From Marinomonas algicola (GTDB taxonomy: Bacteria; Pseudomonadota; Gammaproteobacteria; Pseudomonadales; Marinomonadaceae), in assembly GCF_014805825.1 (NCBI RefSeq), contig NZ_CP061941.1:4030001-4094000 (forward strand): 64,000 bases of DNA, given 5' to 3'. A program made the translations under genes and the position numbers. The notes beneath the pieces were generated by a model. That model saw only the letters and a list, made by a program, of their open reading frames with translations. It was not told the DNA's origin and made no database searches. Positions 36,753 to 45,712 of the stretch are shown here, piece by piece. Within the stretch, counting starts at the first letter, position 1. Every line of letters begins with the position of its first letter.

Positions 36753-37259
36753 CTATAAAGACGCGGCCTCTCTCGAAGCCTGATCATATAAGCCTGACAG
36801 CGCTCGCAAGTTTTCTGCAATTTCAGTCAGTTTATCTGGCGAAAAGTTAAAGCTTTTAAGAGAATCAACCAGACAATCTTCTCTAACTTCCCGGTAACGT
36901 TTACAAAAAGCCCGACCTTCTTCACTGGTTTTATAAAACATCTCCTTGCCCACTTTCTCTCCCTGAACAAGATGACGCTTTAATAACTTTTTCACAGAAT
37001 AGTTAACGGTATGAACATCTTCAACGTTAAGCACGAAACAAATATCTGACAATCGTTTAGAGCGCTCTCGGTGGTTAATATGATGCACAATTAGAATATC
37101 TAAAGGGGCCAAATCGACCACCCCACTGGTCTTAGCGCAATGCATCATCCAACGATGGAAAGCACTGTTCGCGATAATCATACCAAACTCGAACTCACTC
37201 AAACAGGTTCCCTTCTCTGATAACAAATGAGAAGAGGCCACTATCACTTTATCTGGCAT
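36753..37259 (-). CDS. MarR-type winged-helix transcriptional regulator
   Basis: 168 residues, helical with a central winged helix: LDILIVHHINHRERSKRLSD (helices before the recognition element), ICFVLNVEDVHTVNYSVKKL and the wing GEKVGKEMFYKTSEEGRAFC. Matches the bacterial winged-helix DNA-binding proteins often encoded beside TRAP dicarboxylate-type importers. It begins four bases after the DctM stop, so it is co-transcribed with the transporter and followed by a terminator. Probably controls uptake and the downstream 5-oxoproline genes; the palindrome at 40325-40338 is a possible target. Confidence 0.85.
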   Translation of the reverse strand: MPDKVIVASSHLLSEKGTCLSEFEFGMIIANSAFHRWMMHCAKTSGVVDLAPLDILIVHHINHRERSKRLSDICFVLNVEDVHTVNYSVKKLLKRHLVQGEKVGKEMFYKTSEEGRAFCKRYREVREDCLVDSLKSFNFSPDKLTEIAENLRALSGLYDQASREAASL

Positions 37260-37263
37260 CCGA

Positions 37264-38571
37264 CTATCTCCCTGTCATGTTTGTCGGCAAAAAGGTAACG
37301 ATTTGCGGAAACCATGTGATGAGTACAACAGCCAATAAAATCAACAAAAAGAAGGGCAAAGCCGCTCGGGCAACATACAAGATATCTTTACCTGTCAGCG
37401 CTTGAATGACGAACAAATTGAACCCGACTGGAGGGGTTATCTGCGACATTTCAACAACTAATACAATATAGATACCAAACCAAAGTAGATCTATTCCAGC
37501 TTGTTGCACCATAGGTAAGACAACCGCGGTTGTTAAGACAACCACCGAAATACCATCGAGAAAGCAGCCTAAAATAACAAACAGCACAGTCAAATAAAGC
37601 AGCAATTCAACTGGCGACAAGCTCATCTCAGAAATCCAAAATGCTAACGATTTTGGTATGCCTAAAAAGCCCATGGCCAAGGTTAAAAAGTGCGCTCCAA
37701 CCAAGATCAGACCGATCATACAAGAGCTTTTTACCGCACCCTGTAAACTTTCAAGAAAACTTTTCCGAGTTAATGCTTTAGAAATAAAAGCCAGAAATAA
37801 CGCACCGACGACACCCAAAGCCGCGGCCTCAGTCGGAGTGGTTAAACCACCGTAAATAGACCCCAAGACAAAAACAATCAGACCGACAATAGGAAACAGC
37901 TTTTGTAACGCTACAATCTTATCTTTAACACTGATTTTTTCATCTGAGCTTTTCGGCAGCTCATCTTTATTCAACAAGGCCCAACAGGCGGTGTACCCCA
38001 TAAACAGAGTGACAAGTAAAAGGCCCGGTAGTGCACCTGCAATAAACAGTCGACCAATCGACACTTCCGCCGCCACACCGTACACAATCAAAATAATAGA
38101 CGGAGGTATCAACAGACCTAATGTCCCCGAACCCGCCAATGTACCAACAGCCATACGCTCACTGTAACCACGAGCCTTCAATTCAGGCAACGTCATTCGC
38201 CCTATCGTCGCGGCTGTGGCGGCAGATGAGCCTGAAACGGCAGCAAAAATGCCACAACTGAGCACGTTCACATGCAATAAACGTCCTGGCAATCCACTAA
38301 GCAAAGGAGAAAGACCTTTAAACAAATCTTCTGATAAGCGGGTACGAAATAAGATTTCCCCCATCCAAATAAATAAAGGCAACGCCGTAAGAGACCAGGA
38401 AGTACTTGCTCCCCACGTAGCCGTAGCAAACAATAGCCCTATCTGATCGTTACCAGATAAAACCAAGCCCAGTACACCCACTCCTACAAGGGAAAGCGCC
38501 ACCCAAAAACCAGATGCCAGCATCAGTAACAACGCAACAGCTAAAACTGTTGATAAAATAAGGGTATCCAT
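37264..38571 (-). CDS. TRAP transporter large permease, DctM family
   Basis: 435 residues with twelve predicted spans; typical DctM motifs include PLFIWMGEILFRTRLSEDLF, SGSSAATAATIGRMTLPELK, GTLGLLIPPSIILIVYG and the late EMSQITPPVGFNLFVIQ. Carries the substrate across the inner membrane with sodium symport. One-base overlap with the small permease gene. Confidence 0.95.
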   Translation of the reverse strand: MDTLILSTVLAVALLLMLASGFWVALSLVGVGVLGLVLSGNDQIGLLFATATWGASTSWSLTALPLFIWMGEILFRTRLSEDLFKGLSPLLSGLPGRLLHVNVLSCGIFAAVSGSSAATAATIGRMTLPELKARGYSERMAVGTLAGSGTLGLLIPPSIILIVYGVAAEVSIGRLFIAGALPGLLLVTLFMGYTACWALLNKDELPKSSDEKISVKDKIVALQKLFPIVGLIVFVLGSIYGGLTTPTEAAALGVVGALFLAFISKALTRKSFLESLQGAVKSSCMIGLILVGAHFLTLAMGFLGIPKSLAFWISEMSLSPVELLLYLTVLFVILGCFLDGISVVVLTTAVVLPMVQQAGIDLLWFGIYIVLVVEMSQITPPVGFNLFVIQALTGKDILYVARAALPFFLLILLAVVLITWFPQIVTFLPTNMTGR

Positions 38572-39107
38572 TAATTATCTCCCCCAAGGCCAGATTCTAA
38601 ATCAATCTCTTCTTCTTCATGCATCAGGTAATTAGGCTTTTGACCGAGTAACGTACAGAAAAAATCATCCGCTATCGCAATGGTGAACATCACCATTCCT
38701 AAGGCAACTGGTACTTGAGGTAACCAGAGAGGGACAGGAATGTAGCCATAAGACACTTCTTCAAAAATATACGACTCCCAAGAAAGGTGTATCGTATAGA
38801 ATGACATGAAAGCACTTAACAACAAGGCTACGGCTAAGATAAACAATTCTTGAAAATGTCTCGAGCCAGCAGGCAAAAACTTAATCGCTAAACTGACACG
38901 AATATGGCCACCTTCTCTAAAAGTATAAGCCAGACCAAAAAAAGTGGCGGCCGCAAGACTGTAACCGGAAAAGTCCTCAACAGACGGTACAATAAAACCG
39001 AATAATCGACCAATAATTTGAGAAACAATCAATAAAGTAATAAGAAGGATGCAAAAGCCAGACAGATAGCCTGAAGCCAAATACATGTTATTGAGTAATT
39101 TGCGCAT
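38571..39107 (-). CDS. TRAP transporter small permease, DctQ family
   Basis: 178 residues with four predicted membrane spans (GFCILLITLLIVSQIIGRLF; YSLAAATFFGLAYTFREGGH; LFILAVALLLSAFMSFYTIH; VPVALGMVMFTIAIADDFFC). The FREGGHIRV segment is typical of DctQ. An acidic C-terminal tail (MHEEEEIDLESG) is cytoplasmic. It pairs with DctM. Confidence 0.93.
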   Translation of the reverse strand: MRKLLNNMYLASGYLSGFCILLITLLIVSQIIGRLFGFIVPSVEDFSGYSLAAATFFGLAYTFREGGHIRVSLAIKFLPAGSRHFQELFILAVALLLSAFMSFYTIHLSWESYIFEEVSYGYIPVPLWLPQVPVALGMVMFTIAIADDFFCTLLGQKPNYLMHEEEEIDLESGLGGDN

Positions 39108-39126
39108 AATAAAGCCTTTTTTTTAA

Positions 39127-39157
39127 AAGGCCATCAGCGTTCAGCACTGATGACCTT
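39127..39157 (-). terminator. Stem-loop between the TRAP binding protein and small permease genes
   Basis: 11-bp stem AAGGCCATCAG / CTGATGACCTT with one mismatch that is a G-U pair in the minus-strand RNA, 9 bases after the binding-protein stop, followed on the minus strand by TTTTAAAAAA. Likely limits read-through into the permease genes or stabilises the binding-protein message. Confidence 0.65.
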
Positions 39158-39165
39158 ATATAGAA

Positions 39166-40134
39166 TTACTTTTTATAATTTTCTATCAAAGCTTTTATTT
39201 CAGGACCCGATTCAGCTAACCATTCGGCTTCCATGGTTTCGCCAATAGTAGCAAGTTCGCCCAGTAATTGTTCTGAAGGCTGAGCAACAGCAATACCATT
39301 ATCAATTAGCGTTTGTGTGTCTTTTTTCGCTTCCGCTTGCACAACTTCCCAGCCAGCTTTCTCCGCATTAGCCGCGGCATCAAGGATAACTTGTTGCGTC
39401 TCTTTATCTAAACGTTTAAACGAACGAGTATTTACCACCACAACATTCTTAGGGATCCAGGCTTGGATATCCGTATAGTTATTAACGTAATCCCATGCTT
39501 GACCGTTAGCACCGGTTGAAGGGGATGTGATCATGGCATCAATGATTCCAGTACTAAATGCTTGAGGAATCTCAGGCACTTGAATCGTTGTTGGCGTTGT
39601 TCCCATTAAATCCGCTAAACGAGACGTTGATGGGCTGTACGCTCTCATTCGTGAGCCTTCTAAGTCCGCCAAAGAGTTAACCGGATCCTTGCTGTACAAA
39701 CTTTGAGCAGGCCAGGCCACAGCATAAAGTAAAGTCATCCCTTCTTTATTTAACTGTTTTTGCATCTCAGGCTTTGCCGCTTCCCATAATTTCTTCGCAT
39801 CAGCATAATTTGTTGCTAAGAAAGGGATATTGTCATGTTTAAAGATAGGATGGGTATTACCCATAATACCAATAAACACTTCTCCCATTTGCACCTGCCC
39901 GGTTTTGACTGCACGAGGAATTTCAGGATGCTTAACCAAAGACGCGCCAGAGTGAACCGTAATGTCCAATTCACCTTTTGTGTTTTCTTTAATTTCTTCT
40001 GCAAATTGATACGCAATTTTTGTAGGATGATTCGAATCACCATAAGGCGTAGGCATATGCCATTGAGCCGCACTTACTGAGGCAACAAGGCCACCCGCTA
40101 AAATTGAACCAGTTATAATATTCTTTATCAACAT
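39166..40134 (-). CDS. TRAP transporter substrate-binding protein, DctP family
   Basis: 322 residues with a signal peptide (MLIKNIITGSILAGGLVASV, cleavage near SAAQW). DctP features: HPTKIAYQFAEEIKENTKGE, VHSGASLVKHPEIPRAVKTG, then the ligand-binding arginine region SRMRAYSPSTSRLADLMG-like (EGSRMRAYSP). It recruits the substrate for the DctQM permease. Linkage to 5-oxoprolinase and D-glutamate cyclase-type genes suggests an acidic amino acid or pyroglutamate as ligand; this is inference. Confidence 0.94.
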   Translation of the reverse strand: MLIKNIITGSILAGGLVASVSAAQWHMPTPYGDSNHPTKIAYQFAEEIKENTKGELDITVHSGASLVKHPEIPRAVKTGQVQMGEVFIGIMGNTHPIFKHDNIPFLATNYADAKKLWEAAKPEMQKQLNKEGMTLLYAVAWPAQSLYSKDPVNSLADLEGSRMRAYSPSTSRLADLMGTTPTTIQVPEIPQAFSTGIIDAMITSPSTGANGQAWDYVNNYTDIQAWIPKNVVVVNTRSFKRLDKETQQVILDAAANAEKAGWEVVQAEAKKDTQTLIDNGIAVAQPSEQLLGELATIGETMEAEWLAESGPEIKALIENYKK

Positions 40135-40603
40135 TCTCTATTCTCCACTGTTTTTATTATTAGCTCAGTTTGCAGACAAACCACACAACCGAAACTAATT
40201 ATTAAACGACTTAACGACAATACGCCAGCGTTTTGTTAATGTTATCAAGGAAAAGCAAATAACAAGCCAATAGTTTATAAAACCTTTAAATAAAGTATTT
40301 ATAGTGTATTAAACTGCTCAATAACATTGTATACAATGCAATACACTAACGTATTATTTTTTCGCCAATCTATATATCGACAAAATTTTTTTCTCCTGCT
40401 CAATCACTGTGCAATTTAACAACACAAAAATCCCCCCATGAGTATTAAAGGTGCAGTCTTCATAACCTCATGCAAAGTGGTTATATAAGGTTTTTTTGCA
40501 AACGTTATGACTCTTAAAGACTAGTAGACTAACAATCCAAATTCCATTTATGGCATACTCAAAGGTCTCTCTTTTAAAAAGACCTTCAACGAGATATGAA
40601 TCC
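40135..40603. other. Divergent promoter region between TRAP operon and AraC gene
   Basis: About 400 AT-rich bases without a gene. The notable element is the palindrome at 40325-40338, with TAGTGTATT (40302-40310) and its inverted copy AATACACTA (40340-40348) around it at unequal distances. No other repeat or RNA was seen. Confidence 0.45.
40325..40338. promoter_or_regulatory. Candidate operator palindrome CATTGTATACAATG
   Basis: Perfect 14-bp palindrome about 190 bases upstream of the TRAP binding-protein gene and 210 or more before the AraC gene. TTGTATACAA cores are typical dimeric winged-helix operators (MarR/GntR). Candidate binders are the co-operonic winged-helix regulator at 36753-37259 or, less likely for a perfect palindrome, the AraC protein. 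Confidence 0.45.
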
Positions 40604-41455
40604 ATGACACCTTCTACCCACCCCGTATTCTGGCGAGACGAGTCCTTACCTTATATCGAATTAAGGCATGTAACGGATGGGCATAATGTCACCTACGCGG
40701 CCCATTCACATAAAGAGTGGTCTATCGGTGTTATAGTAGGTGGCGAAAGTACGTTTTTATGCGCTGACCGACGCCATCAAGTGTCACAGGGAGACATTGT
40801 TATAATGAACCCAAATGTTGTGCATCATTGTAACCCTCTTCCAAAATCCTCTTGGGCGTACTATATGATGCATATTGACGTGTCTTGGCTCGCGTCGTTT
40901 TTGCATCAGTCTGGAGTGACTCAAGAGAAGATTTTTCAACCTACACGGGTTGATACGCTTCATGAAGATGATTTCTATGTAGGCTTTATAACACTGGCCC
41001 AAATCTTAATGTACGATCAGGACAACACCATAACCAGTGAAGGCAAGGATAAGCACATAAAAGCGTACTTTGCTGAGTTATTTCATTTCATCTATAGAAC
41101 GAAACCACATGAAGAACAGAAAAAACCAGCAAAATCAATAATAGAGGTAGCGACTTACCTTGATGAGCATTATTTAGAAGACACCTCAATAGAACAATTA
41201 AGCGAGAAATTTGCGCTCAGCACTGGCTACCTAGTCAGAACCTTTAAAAAGCATTTCAACCTATCACCACATGCTTATCGATTGAATAAACGCATTCAAA
41301 TGGGACAACTGGCCTTAAAATCTGGCGGTTCCATTATTCATACTGCGCAGGAAGTTGGCTTTAATGATCAATCCCACTTTCAACGTACTTTTAAGCAACG
41401 AGTGGCGGCAACGCCAAAGCAATATCAAAGCACTACCAAAAGTACTCAACGTTGA
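40604..41455 (+). CDS. AraC family transcriptional regulator with cupin sensor
   Basis: 283 residues from the ATG at 40604 (MTPSTHPVFWRDE); the frame is open to another ATG at 40550, and neither has a strong Shine-Dalgarno, so the start is chosen on family resemblance (FWRDE close to the N terminus). N-terminal cupin: HSHKEWSIGVIVGGESTFLC and GDIVIMNPNVVHHCNP. C-terminal pair of helix-turn-helices: IEQLSEKFALSTGYLVRTFK and AQEVGFNDQSHFQRTFKQR. It is convergent with a LysE-type exporter; AraC plus LysE pairs of this kind are common, and the regulator may control that exporter. Confidence 0.9.
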   Translation: MTPSTHPVFWRDESLPYIELRHVTDGHNVTYAAHSHKEWSIGVIVGGESTFLCADRRHQVSQGDIVIMNPNVVHHCNPLPKSSWAYYMMHIDVSWLASFLHQSGVTQEKIFQPTRVDTLHEDDFYVGFITLAQILMYDQDNTITSEGKDKHIKAYFAELFHFIYRTKPHEEQKKPAKSIIEVATYLDEHYLEDTSIEQLSEKFALSTGYLVRTFKKHFNLSPHAYRLNKRIQMGQLALKSGGSIIHTAQEVGFNDQSHFQRTFKQRVAATPKQYQSTTKSTQR

Positions 41456-41478
41456 GAGCATTGGACTTTGCTGTCCAA

Positions 41479-42078
41479 TTAAAAAAGAATAAAGAAGCAA
41501 CTTCCAGCCAAAAGAATAGCAAGCGTTTTATTCAGCATCCGCATGCCTTTCGTATTTTCAATGAACCGCCCTAATACAACACCTGCCACAACCCATACAC
41601 TTAAAGAGAGCCAGCAAATCGCAAAATACAGTCCAGCAAAAATAACCAAACTCTGTCCATTCGGTTCAGGAATATACGAGACAATACCGGCTAAAGAAGC
41701 CATCCAGGCTTTCGGATTTAACCATTGCATATAAGCGCCTGTCATAAAAGACGGTGCTCCAGACGCTTCTGAAACCGTAATTTCACCTTTATCTTTAAAA
41801 AGCTGATAACTCAGATGAAGTAAAAAGACGACCCCAACCCATTGTAATACTTGGGTAATAATAGGTAAGAATGCCACTACGTAATGCAAACTTAAGCCAA
41901 TAACAACAAACAAAGCCATAAAACCAACGGTTGCTCCGGTAACAAATTTTAAGCCAATAAGCGTTCCGTATCGTGCCCCACTGCCAATACAGACTAAATT
42001 TACTGGCCCAGGAGAAAGAGACGCAGCCAACGAAAACAAAGACATAGACACAATTAACGAAAGGGTCATTACAATCAT
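41479..42078 (-). CDS. LysE family amino-acid/metabolite exporter
   Basis: 199 residues with six predicted spans. LysE/RhtB signature LSPGPVNLVCIGSGARYG near residue 22-39, and MQWLNPKAWMASLAGIVSYI in the middle. Exports an amino acid or analogue; substrate unknown. It is convergent with the AraC gene, 23 bases apart. Confidence 0.9.
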   Translation of the reverse strand: MIVMTLSLIVSMSLFSLAASLSPGPVNLVCIGSGARYGTLIGLKFVTGATVGFMALFVVIGLSLHYVVAFLPIITQVLQWVGVVFLLHLSYQLFKDKGEITVSEASGAPSFMTGAYMQWLNPKAWMASLAGIVSYIPEPNGQSLVIFAGLYFAICWLSLSVWVVAGVVLGRFIENTKGMRMLNKTLAILLAGSCFFILF

Positions 42079-42209
42079 TCCATCACAATAAAAGGAACGT
42101 CAGTTTCCTCATTATGCCTTGTCGAGTATTGAACAAAATTGACCTTTTACATTTCTTTCTTTCCTTGCTTTACTGTCTACTCATTCACTCAATGATGGGA
42201 GAGAGCGTT

Positions 42210-42506
42210 ATGATCAGACACATACTTTTTATTCAGTTCACAGAGGACGTTCGAGAAAAGGACGTGGCTTCTATTTTTATGATGTTCAGAGAGATAAAAT
42301 CGAAAATTAGCGGCATTCTCTCAGTTGAGTGCAGCAAAAATAACAGTCCAGAAGGCTTAAACAAAGGCTTCTCTCATTGTGTAGTGATGGATTTTGTTGA
42401 CGAGCATGCAAGAGACGCCTATCTACCTCATCCTGAACATGAAACGTTAAAACAGCAATTTGTTCCTATGATAAAAGACATCATTGTCCTAGATTACGAA
42501 GTATAA
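42210..42506 (+). CDS. Dabb (stress-responsive alpha/beta-barrel) domain protein
   Basis: 98 residues from the ATG at 42210, preceded by GGGAGAG; the open frame reaches back to 42114 with weaker starts. The N-terminal MIRHILFIQFTE, KISGILSVECSKNNSPEG and CVVMDFVDEHARDAYLPHPE followed by HETLKQQFVP form a small dimeric ferredoxin-like barrel domain typical of Dabb. Biochemical role of such proteins is mostly unknown. It stands alone between the divergent LysE gene and the WYL regulator. Confidence 0.86.
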   Translation: MIRHILFIQFTEDVREKDVASIFMMFREIKSKISGILSVECSKNNSPEGLNKGFSHCVVMDFVDEHARDAYLPHPEHETLKQQFVPMIKDIIVLDYEV

Positions 42507-42598
42507 AAAACACACCGATCGATTCACCAGCCGTGTTTTGAACGTACGAGACAAACAGTTAAACTAAACGCACTATAAAATAATAAATTTAGGAGCAC

Positions 42599-43318
42599 AT
42601 GGTCTTGTCTCGTTCTCAACGCTTACTGACCTTAATTGACTTATTACGTCGTTATCGCTATCCGATCTCGGGAAAAAAATTAGCAGAACAACTTAATATA
42701 AGCGTTCGCACCCTCTACCGAGACATCGCCACGCTGCAAGAACAAGGGGCTAATATTGAGGGGGAAGCGGGTTTAGGTTACGTCCTTAGGCCAGGCTTTT
42801 TGTTACCACCACTGATGTTTACCGAAGACGAAATAGAAGCCCTCGTATTGGGAGCCCGCTGGGCGCAAACGCAAACAGACAATGGCTTAACCGAAAGTGC
42901 GAAGACCGCGCTCACAAAAATTGGAGCCATCTTACCTACAGAATTAAAAGACTTGATAGACGACTCTTCATTACTGGTTGTCCCCAACAAAAACACCTCG
43001 AAAGACAGTGTCGATCTGTCTTTAGTACGTCAATGCATCCGAGACGAAAAAATCTTGTCCATTCATTATCTCGATTTAAAAGGGAATCAGACACAACGTC
43101 GAATTTGGCCCTTTGCCTTGGGGTATTTTGACGAAGTACGTGTACTCGTAGCGTGGTGTGAGCTACGACAGGAAAGTCGTCACTTCCGCACAGATCGTCT
43201 GATTAGCTGCACGGCCATAGACACTCGCTATGCGACACCTCGTCACGCACTACTGAAACGTTGGCGCGCTACCTTGACAACACCTAACGGCAAAGCCGCG
43301 ACTGCTGACAGAAACTGA
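42599..43318 (+). CDS. YafY-type transcriptional regulator (HTH_11 plus WYL)
   Basis: 239 residues. The N-terminal winged helix-turn-helix (LLRRYRYPISGKKLAEQLNI then SVRTLYRDIATLQEQGANIE) is DeoR-like HTH_11, and the C-terminal WYL domain contains ILSIHYLDLKGNQTQRRIWP and VLVAWCELRQESRHFRTDRL. ATG at 42599 with AGGAG six bases before. Followed by a VOC-family gene on the same strand, 115 bases downstream, as seen in several proteobacteria. Confidence 0.91.
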   Translation: MVLSRSQRLLTLIDLLRRYRYPISGKKLAEQLNISVRTLYRDIATLQEQGANIEGEAGLGYVLRPGFLLPPLMFTEDEIEALVLGARWAQTQTDNGLTESAKTALTKIGAILPTELKDLIDDSSLLVVPNKNTSKDSVDLSLVRQCIRDEKILSIHYLDLKGNQTQRRIWPFALGYFDEVRVLVAWCELRQESRHFRTDRLISCTAIDTRYATPRHALLKRWRATLTTPNGKAATADRN

Positions 43319-43433
43319 CACCCCTCCTATTTATGCTATTCCTATCGCGCAACGATCTGGCGATATTTACGGATACGACTCGCCTTTCCATTACGTATCT
43401 AATCGTTATTCATTATGAAATAGGAAAAACAGC

Positions 43434-43808
43434 ATGGATCTTTCAAACTTTACCATCTTATATGTCGAAAACGTTCGACGCAGTATCGACTTTTATCTTC
43501 CTTTATTTGAACGTGAGCCTGCACAAATAAGTGACGGTTTTGCTTTATTTGTATCAGAGTCCGGTGCCAAATTTGGGCTATGGGCAAAGCACGACGTAAC
43601 ACCTAAAATACAAGGCCGTGCTGCAGGAGCCATGGAAGTCGTACTGGAAGTGAGCAATGTCATTACCTTACAAATAAACCACACCAAGTGGCGGGAATTG
43701 GGGGTTAACATCATTCAGGAACCCATTGAACTGGATTTTGGAACAAGTTTTACGGCCGAAGACCCTGACGGCCATCGTCTGCGAGTTTTTTGTTACGAGA
43801 AATCTTAA
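43434..43808 (+). CDS. VOC (glyoxalase/bleomycin-resistance) family protein
   Basis: 124 residues with two beta-alpha-beta-beta-beta modules: MDLSNFTILYVENVRRSIDF at the N terminus and FTAEDPDGHRLRVFCYE at the C terminus. The glutamate/histidine metal pattern is incomplete, so enzymatic activity is uncertain. Start has AGGAA nine bases upstream. A stem TTAATGGC / GCCATTAA (43805-43843) overlaps the stop codon and may act as a weak terminator. Probably co-regulated with the YafY-type gene before it. Confidence 0.88.
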   Translation: MDLSNFTILYVENVRRSIDFYLPLFEREPAQISDGFALFVSESGAKFGLWAKHDVTPKIQGRAAGAMEVVLEVSNVITLQINHTKWRELGVNIIQEPIELDFGTSFTAEDPDGHRLRVFCYEKS

Positions 43809-43980
43809 TGGCGTGCTGCCTAAAGAGGCGACAGAGCCATTAACGCTTCTCCGCTGACGTCTACGTAACAAAGAATACTTTGCACTCTTTCACCGCCATA
43901 ATTGATCAAGGTAAATCGGAGGTAAGTTTTTTCATCATAACAACCTAGCTCCGACGCATTGATTCATTTATTAAACCTGT

Positions 43981-44634
43981 TTATACGACGTTGCCCACTT
44001 CTTCTTCTTCGATAACGTGGGTTTCGCTTTTAGCGTCGCTCAACCATTCTTGCATAGATGGATGCGATAACATGGTATCTCTGTAGATTGCGGCGGCACC
44101 CGAGAGCTCAATGCCATAAGTTTCAAATCGAAAAACGACAGGAGCGAAGAAAACATCCGCTAGGCTGAAGCTACCAAATAGATAATCTCCTTTATTGGCA
44201 TTCTCGTTTCTTAACTGCGTCCACGTTTCATTCATCCATTGCGCTTCTTGTTGCGCTTTATTTGACAAGGTAATTGTTCGACTGGCTCGACAATTCATCG
44301 GCATTTCACTGCGTATAGCAAATAAGCCCGAATGCATTTCTGCCACAATAGATCGAGCCTTGGCTCGTTGGCTTCTGTCCATTGGCCAACCTTTCCCATC
44401 CAAACAATGCTCATTAATGTATTCACAAATAGCGAGTGAATCCCAGACGCTTAGGCCGTCATCGACAAGAACAGGAACTTTGCCGACCGGAGAGTGCTTG
44501 GCCAACTCACTGTAAAACGCATCGCTAAATAACGTTAATTTAACTTCCTCAAAAGGGATATTGAACGCTTTTAACGCCAACCAACCTCGTAAAGACCAAG
44601 ATGAATAATTTTTATTGCCGATGATCAGTTTCAT
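43981..44634 (-). CDS. Glutathione S-transferase family protein
   Basis: 217 residues from the ATG at 44634 with AAGGAA upstream; the open frame continues to 44676 without a Shine-Dalgarno. Thioredoxin-like N-terminal domain MKLIIGNKNYSSWSLRGWLA (catalytic serine region), KVPVLVDDGLSVWDSLAICE (the cis-proline and glutathione-contact ES pair appears as DS), then the helical domain. Divergent from a LysR gene, which is likely its regulator. Confidence 0.9.
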   Translation of the reverse strand: MKLIIGNKNYSSWSLRGWLALKAFNIPFEEVKLTLFSDAFYSELAKHSPVGKVPVLVDDGLSVWDSLAICEYINEHCLDGKGWPMDRSQRAKARSIVAEMHSGLFAIRSEMPMNCRASRTITLSNKAQQEAQWMNETWTQLRNENANKGDYLFGSFSLADVFFAPVVFRFETYGIELSGAAAIYRDTMLSHPSMQEWLSDAKSETHVIEEEEVGNVV

Positions 44635-44754
44635 ACTCTGTATTCCTTTTCTTTGTTTATCTTTGATGTATTCCATTATTGCGGCTTGTTTTTCGAATGA
44701 CTAACGAATAGTTTTGATACCACCTATTTCAAACACTTATAGATGGTTCTGTTT

Positions 44755-45624
44755 ATGGACATTGATGCACTTCGTAGCTTTATTGCTTTTGTTGATACAG
44801 GCAGCTTCACTCGTGCGGCAAAGCAAACTTTTCGCACGCAAAGTGCGATCAGTATGCAGATGAAAAAACTTGAAGAAGAGACTGGGCATGTGTTGTTTGT
44901 AAAGGAAGGCCGCAACCTTGGGCTTTCGGATCAAGGGCAGCAGCTGGTGAGTTATGCGAGAAGGCTGGTGTCCTTGCACGATGAAGCACTTGGGTATTTT
45001 TCATCGCATCAGCTTCACCCACCGTTAACCATAGGTTGCCCAGACGATTACGCTGAATCCGTCTTGCCTTCTATTGTTAGCTTGATTCGGAACACATTAC
45101 CCAATCAAGGTATTAGGATAGTCTGTGAATGCAGTACCCAATTACGCTTAATGCTCGACCAGGGAAGAATAGACATCGCCATTTTGACGCGTGCACCTGA
45201 TGCCGAAGAAGGCTATTTACTGCGGCATGATGCAGGGGTGTGGGTACAGGGTAAAGATATTCAATCAGAAGCCCAACTTGCGAGCCAACACAGCGTATCC
45301 TTAATATTGTACGAACCCGATTGTAAGTTTCACAGCGCGGCAATTGATGGGTTAGAGAAACAAGGTCGAAGCTACACACTCCTTTGCAGCAGCTCCAGTG
45401 CAACAGCGATTAAAAGCTTATTACGTCGTGGTTTAGGCATTAGCGCTATGGCCAGATCAAGTGTGTCTTACGGACTGTCTATTATTGAAGAAGGCAACTT
45501 GCCAACGCTCCCCTCTGTGGACATTGTGCTCGCCGTTGCACCCGTTCCGCACCCATTATTTAGCTCACATTTGGCGGCCGAGATCAGTAAAGCGTTCTCA
45601 AAGCAGTCTAATAATGTGTCTTAA
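44755..45624 (+). CDS. LysR family transcriptional regulator
   Basis: 289 residues from the ATG at 44755; an ATG four codons upstream (44743) is possible and neither has a strong ribosome site. Winged helix-turn-helix DIDALRSFIAFVDTGSFTRA and TFRTQSAISMQMKKLEEETG, then the two-lobe effector domain (LTIGCPDDYAESVLPSIV). The shared 120-base interval with the divergent GST gene is the natural control region. Ligand unknown. Confidence 0.92.
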   Translation: MDIDALRSFIAFVDTGSFTRAAKQTFRTQSAISMQMKKLEEETGHVLFVKEGRNLGLSDQGQQLVSYARRLVSLHDEALGYFSSHQLHPPLTIGCPDDYAESVLPSIVSLIRNTLPNQGIRIVCECSTQLRLMLDQGRIDIAILTRAPDAEEGYLLRHDAGVWVQGKDIQSEAQLASQHSVSLILYEPDCKFHSAAIDGLEKQGRSYTLLCSSSSATAIKSLLRRGLGISAMARSSVSYGLSIIEEGNLPTLPSVDIVLAVAPVPHPLFSSHLAAEISKAFSKQSNNVS

Positions 45625-45646
45625 CGTCGCTAACTAGAAACACAAA

Positions 45647-45680
45647 AAGCGAACACCGATCAAGTATTCGCTTGTTTTAC
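45647..45680 (+). terminator. Bidirectional terminator between LysR and HAD genes
   Basis: Seven-bp stem AAGCGAA / TTCGCTT, followed by GTTTTA on the plus strand and, on the minus strand, by TTTTTG. Lies between convergent genes. Confidence 0.65.
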
Positions 45681-45712
45681 CTTACTTGACAACAAACACC
45701 AGCAAGACGTTC

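Noticed and set aside
37264..40134. Assignment of the TRAP importer to C4-dicarboxylates because of the Dct family names
   Set aside because: Family names do not fix ligand; the operon neighbours concern 5-oxoproline and D-amino acids, so no dicarboxylate claim is made.
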